NCBI GenBank assembly: GCA_944990035.1
Contig: CALYLX010000081.1
Span: forward strand, 1-64,000
Origin: Clitopilus passeckerianus
Taxonomy: Eukaryota > Basidiomycota > Agaricomycetes > Agaricales > Entolomataceae
Length of the DNA: 64,000 nucleotides
Reading direction: 5' to 3'
The translations under genes were made by a program, and so were the position numbers. A model generated the notes under the pieces. It had not been told where the DNA came from. It searched no databases and was given only the letters and a program-made list of their open reading frames with translations. How positions within the stretch are numbered: the stretch's first letter is position 1; each line of letters starts with the position of its first letter. This document shows, in pieces, positions 54,555 through 64,000 of this stretch.

Positions 54555-55211
54555 CAGTGTTGCAACGGTTCGGCTCCGCTCGACTCGACTCGCAAGCCGC
54601 CCGCGAGCCGCTGTTTTCGGCTCGACTCGGCTTTGAGCCGGCTCTGAGTCGTTGAGTTACGGCTCGTGACACAACATTTCCATTTAAGGAAGCCAGCAGA
54701 GACCTCAGGTCGTATCTGGTCGAATTAAGCATAAATAACAGCGCTTTCTGTACTCATTCAAGCTGTATTATCTACCCACAGAGCTTCATGCTTTACAATG
54801 GGCTTGCTCGATGGAATGGCAGTCACAATTGGCTTCCACTTCGGCGGGGTGCGGGCTTTGAGTCGCATCTGATGGTAAGGCGCGTCAACAGGAGCAAAGA
54901 CTACCTGGATGAAAAGCCAAGTTTCAATAACCCAAGAACTTTGGTCAAGATCCTTCATCCTATTAGACGTATGCCACTACAGTGTATCATGCGTATGCTT
55001 GCAACTTGATTTACGAAGTAGAAAGGCTCTGATGGCTGGTAAATGCTATCTCAAAAAGTAGGACTTCCTCTTTAGGAAATGAAATGATTGAGCTGTGGCT
55101 CAAAATACGGCTAGCCGGTTCTGAGCCTGAGCCGATGCATCGACTCGACTCGGCTAAAATGCGGCTCGACTCGGACGGCTCACGGTCCTGAGTCGAGCCG
55201 TTGCAACACTA
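54555..55211. mobile_element. hAT-like MITE with 8-bp target duplication
   Basis: A 657-bp insertion. The left end is CAGTGTTGCAACGG; the right end is its complement apart from the outermost base (CCGTTGCAACACTA). It is flanked by the identical octamer GTCTACCT at 54547-54554 and 55212-55219. Subterminal arrays of CGACTCG/CGGCTC units occur at both ends. The CAGTGTTGCAA-type terminus with an 8-bp duplication is the hAT signature. No transposase frame is present, so it is non-autonomous. It sits about 100 bp before the ATG of hendecad copy 3; the homologous sequence before copy 2 is the empty site. Confidence 0.85.
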
Positions 55212-55317
55212 GTCTACCTCGACTGTGAAAGGGTATTAATGCGATGCATGGCTGTGGTGAACGTCAATCTGACATCCCAGTGGGAGATTACTGCGTAAAC
55301 AGGGTAGCTTCAGCCAA

Positions 55318-57967
55318 ATGTCGAGCCCATGGTGAGCTCGCCAGTTTGGTTTACCGCTGACTTTCAGCTAATTGACACCCAATCCAATCTCAGGAAGTCC
55401 TTACGGTCACTAGTTACCCGAAAGGGTAAGCGGTCAAGCTTGAACGTTCCTAAGGCAAGGGATAGACCGAACGAGATCCCGCCAACACCCACTTCTTTGT
55501 CCCCTTCCGATGCCGGTCATGATCTCCAACAGCAAGGTCTCCAGTTTGCTGCACTTCAGCACGAACAGCAGGCGAGCTTCGCTGCGCAATCTGAATCGGA
55601 ATGGACCAGCCACAACTCTCGATTAGCCGAATTCGACAGGTTTCTGAAAGACATAGAAGCCGAGGCACTTGTTGCTGAGGCCGCCCACAAGGAAAGCTTT
55701 GATTGCTGCACAAGAGAGTGTATGCAAGTAAATGCTGCGAGGAACAACTTATTCGACGCTCAGTTCTCTTTCGCCGAGACCCAGCGTGAAAAGACCTTCA
55801 ATGATGACGAAGTCTTCAGAAACAGCCAATGGCCCGATCTAAAGCGCATTTGGGAATCTAGATTTCTCGAAGGGAGAGAGGACAGACGGCGACTGCTGGA
55901 GAAGGCGCGAGAACAGGTGAACGAAATCATCCCACAACTATTAGAAGGCGAGGAAAGGAAGTTCGAAGTGGAAGAACAGGCCAGGGAGGAGGTTGTCAAG
56001 AGGTTATTGGATGAATTCGTGGCGAGGGTAACTGACCCGCCTACTTCCTCCGAGGCTAGCATTGTGGATATGGGGCAATCTATCTCCCCTCTCCGGCGAG
56101 CCAACGAGATATCGGATATGCCCACCTCAGACAATAACATCACCTCTGACGTTGTTACATCTGGGCTATCAGAGTGCGTACATATGATTTTTGCTCTCTC
56201 TCCCCCTCCAGATCCATCAATACTCACTCCTTTCAGGATCCTGAATTCTGAAGTCCAGCCCACCAACAATTCCTTGGTCCACCACCATGGAGTATCCAAA
56301 CCTCCCATCTCCCCCGGCAGCCCTTTCAGACCCATAAATGCGGCCAAGAGGTTTTCTCGATTCGTTACTGGGATTGCAGGTCCATCGCCTGGCTCACGCA
56401 CCATACCAGCATCCCCACCATTGCTTACCGCTGCAGCTGAGACCCCGACGGATGAACTTTTCAAACAGCACGGAATATCTCCCATGGTTAACATCAATCC
56501 ACCAGCCCAAGCTGAGGAAACTATGGCCGAGTCAGCACAGTCATTGACACCTTCGCAATCCGAGCGCGGCGGTGACGATCTGCGGGGGCATCAGCAGCAG
56601 GCATTCAATGAGGCTCAACTGATGCGCCAGGAGCTATTCGAGCAAGCAGAGATCCAGCGCTTTGGGCTTGTGTCTAGCTTCAACGGTCGATTCTCGGAGC
56701 ACATATCGATGTTACGCTCTCGATTCGACTCGAAATTGCGAAGTTATTCTGACTCCGCCTCCTCTGCATCCAAACAAATTTGGGTTATGGCAGAAAATGA
56801 TCGGGATATTAAAGCCGATTGGAATAGGGGGCGGCAGCAGGAAGCATTCAGCGCAACGCTGAAGAGGGTGGAGGGAGATTTCGAGCTTGCAAACCAGGCT
56901 GAAACGGTATGGGAGCAAGATCAGATGAATCGCATCCAGAAGATCAAGATGGCGATTATCGACTCAACGAGAAACGATCTAGCAAAGCGCTTTGGCGAGG
57001 CTCAACGTCAAAGGGAGGCTGCATTACGACCACTCTTTGGCCGCACCTCCACCATCGAGGAGGGAGGCCCATTTCATGGCATGGACGGAGCTGTTATGGC
57101 GAATAGATTTGGATCGCAATTTCGAAACCAAGGCTTCAATGAATTCCAGGGGTTGGGCGGTAGACAAACACGATTTTGGCTTACCAATAGCGCCCCTGAC
57201 TCGGATTTGATTCAAGCAGGAGATGTCGTTACATTTGGTCACCGGGATTATCTCTGGCGGGGCTCGTCCTTACACCAGCATGCCGTAGGCTTTGTGAGCG
57301 TCATTCCGTTCAATGTCACTCCTCCACAGGCTAATATGTGAATTATCAGAACCCAGGAACGCTCTTTCTTAGCCAAGACCCTCTCATCCAGCGTAGTCTT
57401 CCTCTCCCGCCGTCTACATCATCCTCCGCCACAGCCCCCCCGTCATTGCAAGCTGACCTCTCCGGTGAAGACCGTACCTTCGAAACTGCCCAACGGCTGC
57501 GAAAAACCCTCTTCGAAATCTCTACCCACGAACGAGGGGCTGTCTTTGCTTTTAATGAGGCAAAACGCATGAAGGATTTCACCGTTGCTCAAGCAAAACG
57601 CCTTGCGGACTTCCAGGATATGCGACATGAGCACGATGGTCAGTTCCAGGAATTCCTCGTTAGGTTGAAAGATCTCTTTCAGTCCGAGGAAAAGAGGCTC
57701 CTGAGTGATTTTCAGAAAGCCGAATCCCGTCGGGCAGATGCTTTCAATGAGGCCCAAGCACGAAGGTCTGCGGCCTGGGAGACAATGCGGAAGAAATTGC
57801 TCGCAGAGAGTTTCAAACGAGAGCACGAAAGGTCGAACGCACTCGAGAAATGGGTCCTTTGGATTGCTGACCCTGGCCTCGGTGAGATGCAGGACCTATA
57901 TCACGAACTTCTAAGGCAAAATCATGTCTTTTTCAGTTTTATCGAAGGAGTTCGCAATGGCCTATAA
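55318..57967 (+). CDS. Hendecad-repeat coiled-coil protein, copy 3 (843 aa, function unknown)
   Basis: Three exons (55318-55331, 55394-57293, 57350-57967) give 844 codons with no break; this is the most complete copy. The 14-bp first exon (MSSPW) is conserved in copies 1 and 2. Block 1 (about residues 55-250) and block 3 (about 680-790) show aromatic or aliphatic residues every 11 positions. In block 3 these are nine consecutive spacings from DRTF through LFEIS, VFAF, DFTV, DFQD, QFQE, LFQS, DFQK and AFNE to AW. Ala is common at +3 and Arg at +6/+7. Block 2 (about 485-610) has the same period with gaps. A Pro/Ser linker (SPGSPFRPINAAKRFSRF) joins blocks 1 and 2. Hendecads form coiled coils with low supertwist, so rod-like oligomers are expected. 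I know no named family; no enzyme or targeting motif is seen. Confidence 0.82.
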
Positions 57968-58156
57968 GACGGCCTAGCACACTTCGGACAATATCAGTTA
58001 TTTGGCGTATTCAAGCAGCGGATGAATTGTAGTCTTTCAATCAGATTTATATCTATTAGAAAGGGTATATGATATGGTAAATATTTCATGTCTATGCAGA
58101 AATCGGCTCGTTCATGTATCCTCGCAAAGTCCTGACCCCAAATATATGGCACTGAT

Positions 58157-58501
58157 TTAATAGGTTCCACGACCCACTCCACGACCCATTCCACGAGTCC
58201 TCCTCCTGCCGGTCCTACGACCAGTTCTACGCGAGCCGAAGCATCTGCAGCATAGGATGTCGGCGATAACATCAAAGATTGTTACAATGACCTGTAAAGA
58301 GGGGTATTAGTTTATACTACGTGTGTAAAAATCACGAGGTAACGTACAGTGGTAATTGCGCCAACAATAGTCATGATGACATTGGCGATAGCAGAGATAA
58401 TGGCGTTAATGCCGCGACCGATTGCAGAGAATATTGAGCCCTGGATAAAGGTGAGTTAGTTGAGCTAATTTTTGTGGAGTGGTGAGGATCGAACTAACCA
58501 T
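58157..58501 (-). CDS. Small hydrophobic protein with Arg/Gly tail (76 aa), three exons
   Basis: Start codon alone in exon 1 (58501-58499), exon 2 58440-58348, exon 3 58291-58157; all introns are GT-AG and the sum is 77 codons. The product starts MGSIFSAIGRGINAIISAIA, continues NVIMTIVGAITTVIVTIFDV and IADILCCRCFGSRRT, and ends in an Arg/Gly-rich tail (GRGVGRGTY). A hydrophobic helix pair followed by a CCRC motif and a basic tail suggests a membrane-associated microprotein. The MG(S/C)IFS(A/C)IG start and CC(R) motif link it to the 55-residue gene at 16458. TATAAAG lies about 56 bp upstream. Function unknown. I have seen the pattern repeatedly in mushroom genomes but can name no family. Confidence 0.75.
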
Positions 58502-58556
58502 TGTTGTTTGTGATTTGAGTTGTTTAGTGAAGATACCAAACCGATCAAGACTCTAG

Positions 58557-58563
58557 CTTTATA
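58557..58563 (-). promoter_or_regulatory. TATA box of the small hydrophobic protein gene
   Basis: TATAAAG on the minus strand, about 56 bp before the ATG, at the same spacing as in the 16458 gene. Confidence 0.5.
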
Positions 58564-58791
58564 CCTTTCCGCGGCCTATGACGCAGTGGATTTTGAGTGA
58601 CGAGCTCACTGGAAATGCCTCCACCAAACGCCAAAGTGGAACGTTGAGCCCAGAGCCTTCGTCATTGAGTGAGATGATGTCATGGGCGTCACTGTGCAGT
58701 GTACTGCCACTGAGAGAATGCGTGGGGATTTGCTTCCCACAGTGTGCTCTGCACATCCAACGTACTTGGTAGTCAGTGTATCCAAACGTTT

Positions 58792-58878
58792 GACAACATG
58801 GCCGAGCGGACCGAGGCGTCAGATAGCTAATCTGGTCCTCTGCGTAAGAGGGCGCGAGTTCAAATCCCGCTGTTGCCG
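58792..58878 (+). tRNA. tRNA-Ser (GCT)
   Basis: A class II tRNA of 87 nt. The anticodon stem CAGA/TCTG encloses TAGCTAA with anticodon GCT, read as serine (AGC/AGU). A long variable arm (CCTCTGCGTAAGAGG) fits tRNA-Ser, as do the TGGCCGAGCGG D-arm with A box, the GTTCAAATCCC T-arm with B box, and discriminator G. The acceptor stem GACAACA/TGTTGCC has one A-C mismatch at the second pair. There is no intron. Confidence 0.9.
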
Positions 58879-59112
58879 CCCAAATTGCTGAAAAAAGCGC
58901 TCAGTTTTTCTCATGCAACTAGCTCACTCAAGTGAGCAGTGCATACGTGCTGCTCAGTGCTCTATAATTGCCGAGGGAAACCACCCAAACCATTCCGTTA
59001 ACAGCTGAGACGATTTCGGTAATGTCACGACGGCTTTTGGCTCGGCTCGTAACGTGTTTGAGGACAACACATGACCAGCAATTACCAGTTGGTTTTGCTA
59101 CGCTGAGCCATC

Positions 59113-61066
59113 ATGGCCGTCTCGACGACCTTATATGTACCCATTTCGGGGGACATATATCAGAGGTTGAAGGAGGCTCTAATATCGGCCCACATACCCT
59201 CGGCATTTCCGGAAGATAGGGAATACGACAGCTTCACCGAATCCTGTAAGCATTTCTTCTATCCGTTTGCCTTTCGACAATCATAACGAATGCCGATAGC
59301 CAATTTACGGTATGACTTCCGACCTGCAGTGGTGACATTCCCAAAAAACACCAATGAGGTATCCATTGTGGTGCGCATAGCTACTCAAGAAGACCTGAAC
59401 GTCGTCCCCAGAAGTGGAGGCGTACGTATTTCCTTATTGTACACACTTTCCAGCAAGCTCAAAGAGTCGATAGCACAGTGGTATAGCCAACTCTCTAGGA
59501 GGTCGGAACAATTCTGTGGTGGTCGATCTCAGAAATCTTACAGAAATCACCGTTGACTCTTCTACCCACCTCGCCACAATTGGAACTGGAAATCGACTCG
59601 GGAGGATTGCTCAGGAATTAGATCAACATGGCAGGGCAATGCCGCACGGTACTTGCCCGTCGGTAGGCATAGGTGGTCACTCAGGTGAGTACCTAATCCT
59701 TAAAATCAGATTCGACATATCGGACTCACAGATTTGCTTGTTCAGCTTTTGGTGGATATGGATACACAAGTAGAATGTGGGGCCTCACTTTAGATGCGAT
59801 ACAGTCCATCACAGTTGTCCTGGCAGATGGATCGGTTATAACAGCATCTTCAGAAGAGATTCCCGACCTATTCTGGGTATTTTTCTCTCTTTCCGGCCGC
59901 TTTGTCAATTCAACTCCTTGATAGGCACTGAGAGGCGCTGCTCCTTCCTTTGGCATCACTACTTCTATCACTTTCAAAACATACCCTACACCCCCGGACG
60001 TCACGTACTTCAAGTATTCCTGGGCAAGCATCGATTCGAAAATCGCAACATCCATTGTCGACCAATGGCAATCGCACTTCACCGACTTCAACTCTCAGAG
60101 GCCCATACCATCTCATCTTGGCTCGGACGTCATCGTCACCCCTTTGAATACCGACAAGCTGGAGGTCCACGTCCTGGGCGCATGGTTCGCGCCGCCGTCG
60201 GGTTTTTCTGAGGCCCTTGCGCCTCTGTTGGATCACGTAGAAGGCCCGACGGATGCAAAGGTTATCAGAGGTTCGTGGATTCGTGCTGTGGAGGAGATGG
60301 CAATAGATGCTGGCAGTACCGGGTTGAACGACGCCACTGTCTACGCTTCAAAGTTCTGGTCTACCAGTTCAATGACTCCTCGGGACGTCAACGGAGGGAA
60401 GCTGAGCCGAGCTGCTGTGGAGAGCGTAATTCGGCGGCTGGCTGGAGAGCGTGCACGAACGAAGCTTGTGGGTAGGGCATATTCGAGCCTAGTGGTTGAA
60501 AGCTCATCACCGAGTTCCTAATTAGACACCAACCTTCTGGTTGCAACTATTTGGTGGCCCATCTTCTGCCGTTAATCACGTACCCCGGGACGCAACAGCA
60601 TACGTGAATCGAGATAGAACTCTAAACATCAACCTTAACGTTAGGGATGAATCGGAGGGTGGTTCGGCGGGCGAAGGCGACAACGCTGGGTACGAATTAT
60701 TGAAAGGTAAGATGGATCATTCGCAGCAGTAAAGATGTAGCCTGATCATACGATATCTGTAGGGATGAATGATCAAATCCTGCAGAATATGCCGGAGGAC
60801 TGGACTTATGGCTCGTACCCGAATGACCCAGATGACCGCCTCTCAGATTGTGAACCTGACATCTACCATTCGTTTCGCTCATACTTACTGGATTCTGTCC
60901 TTGACTTGCAGGGCAAAATCGTTACTACGGGACATCTTATTCTCGTCTCCAATGTCTGAAAGCAAAGTATGATCCCGAGGGAAGATTCAGTTTCCCTCTG
61001 GGGATCGAAATCCCTATCCCGGAGTCTACGAGCTCTATCATCCCGGATTCTCTTGACAAACCCTAG
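59113..61066 (+). CDS. FAD-linked oxidoreductase, berberine-bridge-enzyme / oligosaccharide-oxidase type
   Basis: Flavin oxidase with an FAD-binding type-4 domain and a C-terminal BBE domain. About eight exons. The first, MAVSTTLYVPISGDIYQRL, joins NLRYDFRPAVVTFPKNTNEV, then DLNVVPRSGG and HSGIANSLGGRNNSVVVDL. RAMPHGTCPSVGIGGHSAFG and GYGYTSRMWGLTLDAIQSI follow, then EEIPDLFWALRGAAPSFGI. His in SGGHS and Cys in GTCPSVG are the two covalent FAD attachment residues, so bicovalent flavin is predicted. The usual HSY reads HSG. The BBE end has DWQNRYYGTSYSRLQCLKAK and YDPEGRFSFP. No signal peptide is seen from this start, unlike many secreted members, and an upstream exon cannot be excluded. The substrate (sugar, alkaloid or other) is not readable. 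Confidence 0.85.
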
Positions 61067-62372
61067 GGGAGTTGAACTGGCAACAGCTCTTCGATCAAGA
61101 TACGAACTAGATAGACAATTATATATGCTCTACGATAATACCACTTACCGTACTTACGAGTCTATCGAACTGGATTAGGGCTGAACGCTGAGCTATTGAG
61201 GCTTGGGTACTGGCCAAACCTGTAGGGGGAACAACGAACGTTTTGGGGCTGCAGTTCACCCTTCAAGTAGTTATTCAAATGAAACATACATCCTGTCGAA
61301 GACCCTGTTAATGATTAACGTTTGACCTCGATGTTGACATTTCCCTCATCTGGTTAGGAGGCTAGGGTCGGGAATTAACCATGCCATGCTCCGTCAATGA
61401 TCCTCCTTCCGTTCTTCCGGTTCTGCCATCGGGCACTCCTCCCATCCTCGTCGTTTTGGGTGAATTCTTTGCATCCATGAAAGTGTCGCGTGCATCAAAT
61501 TGCTCCTGAGAAAGGTTCTTCCGGTCCGGTGTTTCTTGGTTCAGAGGTAATAATATACTCTGGTTTGGCATCCTCCGGCATCCGGGAATGGTTGGAATGA
61601 GGAAGCCGCCCTGGATAAGCTCAAGGTTCTACATATCACACGAGCAGATGGATAGCTATCGATAGCCTTTGTCACCTGCACAAACGCATAGCCTCTTGGA
61701 TCAGGAGGGCTAATAGAGGTCTATAGGGGTACAATCACACCCTTTACACATAAACGGCGTTTCTACACAGTCACCCTTAGGCCATTTCGAACCAATGGAT
61801 TGAAGAAACACCATAGAGTAGTTATTATGCCTTGCGGCAAGGGCGCTGAGTTACGTATACTGGGGCCATGAATCGAAGTATCAGCAATCCTTATTCCCCA
61901 ATGAAAGGGTCTGGTGCTAACAGAGAACTTATCGTTCCACTCTCGTTCTGCTCAGAAAGAGAAGGGTATGGTGAGCCGAGTAATATGCACCCTGTTCTGA
62001 CGTTGGGATTATGCCAAAAGGCGTGTACGGATTCCGTTGGGCGGCGTCGGTGACGATCGCCCCATTATTAGGTTCCGTTCCGGACGGCTGTGCTGATGAC
62101 ACGCTCCTATTGGAGGATAGGCGAAGTGTGGGGAAGGACCCCGGAGCAGTTTGCTCTTCTTGGAAACATTGGTGCCGAATGCAAAGTATTGAGTTCGAGG
62201 CGGGCAGTGAGGCTACAGCGTGTTGAGGAGCCTAGGCTAGTCAGCCAAGGCGTCGAAGGGAATCGTGTGCGGATAAACTCATCAGGCCGCTCAAACACAG
62301 CAAATCACAGCGCAGAGGAACCCCAAAACGAGCCTAAAAGGGGTCGAGTCAGGCTGAAAGAGGGTGACGGGG
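61067..62372. other. Intergenic, nothing recognised
   Basis: About 1.3 kb between the oxidase and the metalloprotease. Short frames such as 62090-62377 (plus) and 61362-61571 (minus) lack family features and exon support. Confidence 0.45.
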
Positions 62373-62378
62373 TATAAA
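62373..62378 (+). promoter_or_regulatory. TATA box of the M36 metalloprotease gene
   Basis: TATAAA lies 125 bp before the ATG at 62498, in a suitable core-promoter position. Confidence 0.5.
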
Positions 62379-62497
62379 CCAAACATATACAAACACTTAC
62401 TACTTAAAGCACAGTACTGCGTAACCAGCGCTCTCCCTCCTTATCCTCACAGGGACTGACCTTCATTGTTGCCAGTTTCCCTTTCATTCAAACCACT

Positions 62498-64000
62498 ATG
62501 CGCTGCTTACTCGTTGCTTCATTACTTGCTGGCTTGGCTGGCAATGCGTACTCGCACCATGTCTCTAATACTGCGCCACCAAGTATTAAGCTACGCAAGT
62601 CGTTAGGATTCGGACCACAACACCCGCAAGCCTCGTACGACACTGGCGTCGCCTTCCAGCCGGCGTCCTTTGCTCCCAAGTCTGACTTGGAGGTCGCTCA
62701 AGACTTTGTCTCCACCCTTATGCTCAATAGCAACAATCAGGAGCTTGATAGCGCAGTGTCGTGGAAGCTTAGGAAGGACTCCTACACCGACGCCAACACT
62801 GGGGTCACCCATGTCTACGTGAAGCAACTAGTCAACGGACTAGAGGTCGCTGATGGTGATATGAACGTCAACGTCAAGGATGGCAAGGTCATCTCGTACG
62901 GCAACTCTGTCAGTAATGCTTATCATTCCTGTCGTCTCCTAGTAACTAACCTCCTCTTTAGTTCTACCAAGGGTCTGCTCCTCGACCATTTACGTCCTCG
63001 GACTTGAACGAGGTTGAGCTCCCTCACCCTGCTTACTGCCAGGACTTGCACAAGCAGCGTCAGGCCGCCTCTGAGTACTTCTCGTCTCAGGGTGGTCAAG
63101 TCGTTCTCGGCGAGCACAAGCAAGTTGATCTCGAGCACCTTATCAACTCCCACTGTGAACACCCTACCTCTGTCCCTCAGGAGAACACACCTGAGCCAGA
63201 CGATTTCCGCCATGCTCTTATGAAGTTCATGTTGGCGGCCACTCCCGATGCGTCGGTAGCTGATGCCATCCAGAACGACTATCCCTCTCTTCTGGACAAG
63301 CTTGAGGTCACGCCCACTCATCACTTTGCTGATGGTGAAGCTGGCCCGCACTTCTTGGTTGATAATGTCCCCGACACTGTGAACCCCGTCAAGGCCAGGA
63401 TGGCATATATCCAGGTCCCATCTAAGGATGGCAGGGGTACCGTCCTCGAGCTCGTCTGGAAGGTTAGTTATTCTTCACTATTCGCGCTCAGGCCCATCTG
63501 ACTTGTTTTCTCTAGTTCGAAGTCGAGATGCAAGACAACTGGTACGAGGCTGCCGTCTCAACAGCTGCTCCTCACAACATCATCTCTGTTGTCGACTGGG
63601 CATCTGATGCTTCTGTTCCTCATTTCGCACCCATCCCACCTACTGCGGAGTCCGCCACCTACAACGTCTTCAAGTGGGGTATCAACGACCCTAGCGAGGG
63701 CAACAGGTCCATTGAGAAGGAGAATTACGACCCCGCCGCCAGTCCCGTTGGATGGCACGCCCTTCCCGTCGCCAATGACCCCTACACTAAGGCCCACAGG
63801 GGCAACAAGTTCAGCACTGAGGGCTGGATTGAGAGGGGCATCGAGTTCGGCAAGAAGTGGCTGAAGAAGGGCAAGGACCACAAAGGCCGGGACAAGGTTG
63901 AGGTCTGGAGGAACACCACCACCACCTGGGGTAACAATGTAGGTCCATGCTGCTTTCGTTCCCAGAAATACACTGACATTAAGCGTTGCACAGGTCTTTG
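62498..64000 (+). CDS. Secreted fungalysin-type metalloprotease (M36), 5' part; runs off the window
   Basis: Extracellular zinc endopeptidase. A signal peptide (MRCLLVASLLAGLAGNAYS) is followed by the FTP propeptide domain (DLEVAQDFVSTLML, SYTDANTGVTHVYVKQLVNG, VADGDMNVNVKDGKVISYGN). After an intron near 62908-62960 the inhibitory propeptide continues (FMLAATPDASVADAIQNDYP). The fungalysin-type segment AYIQVPSKDGRGTVLELVWK is joined across another intron to FEVEMQDNWYEAAVSTAAPH. Then come ISVVDWASDASVPHFAPIPP, YNVFKWGINDPSEGNRS and PVGWHALP, which is the start of the mature enzyme. The zinc site (HExxH) lies beyond the right edge, so catalytic competence cannot be judged. Introns are about 50 bp. 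No defects in the visible part. Confidence 0.88.

Noticed and set aside
58157..58291. Possible frameshift in the Arg/Gly tail of the small hydrophobic protein
   Set aside because: Recounting the AGG run against the overlapping frame showed that the GRGVGRGTY reading is continuous.
62090..62377. 95-codon frame upstream of the metalloprotease
   Set aside because: No motif and it overlaps the TATA-containing promoter.

Overview
The window is a stretch of nuclear genome from a filamentous basidiomycete, most likely an Agaricomycete (mushroom-forming fungus). The evidence is many short introns of about 50-65 bp with GT-AG ends, compact gene spacing, a conserved intron-rich beta-tubulin gene, a fungal URA2 (CPSase-ATCase) fusion, and gene families typical of mushrooms: a SLATT-like 2TM protein, MYND proteins, berberine-bridge oxidases, a fungalysin and tiny hydrophobic cysteine-containing proteins. 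Exon joins below were made by eye from frame, splice sites and family resemblance; no search was run.

Layout. 0-1.3 kb: 5' part of a minus-strand C2H2-type transcription-factor gene that seems to carry frameshifts. 1.3-6.2 kb: no convincing gene. 6.2-12.7 kb: an NAD-dependent sugar-acid dehydrogenase (DenD-like), a Gfd2/YDR514C-like nuclease-fold protein and a DUF3433-like multi-pass membrane protein. 13.5-17 kb: beta-tubulin and a 55-residue hydrophobic microprotein gene. 17.3-24.5 kb: URA2. 25.4-31.4 kb: a SLATT-like gene, NC2-alpha (BUR6) tail-to-tail with GINS subunit SLD5, and a DUF1399/GRDP-like gene. 32.4-36.4 kb: three related MYND genes, one truncated and frameshifted. 36.6-46.4 kb: ornithine cyclodeaminase family, a disordered Ser-rich protein, O-acetylhomoserine sulfhydrylase and a secreted subtilase.

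46.4-55.3 kb is the accessory, transposon-rich part: a pogo/Tc1-mariner-like element (TA target duplication) inside a larger inverted-repeat region, and a hAT-like MITE with a perfect 8-bp target duplication. Between and beside these lies the most unusual content: three tandem copies (49.4-58.0 kb) of a gene for a roughly 750-840 residue, apparently undescribed protein built on a strict 11-residue (hendecad) aromatic repeat. Copies 1 and 3 are intact, copy 2 is broken, and a relict C-terminal scrap survives between copies 2 and 3. The end of the window has a second hydrophobic microprotein gene, a tRNA-Ser(GCT), a bicovalent-FAD-type oxidase and the 5' part of a secreted M36 metalloprotease.

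Most genes are independent housekeeping or secreted-enzyme loci with no operon logic. The functional links visible are small: BUR6 and SLD5 share a 97-bp convergent intergenic space, the MYND genes form a local duplication cluster, and the hendecad genes form a tandem array with duplicated promoter and intron positions.
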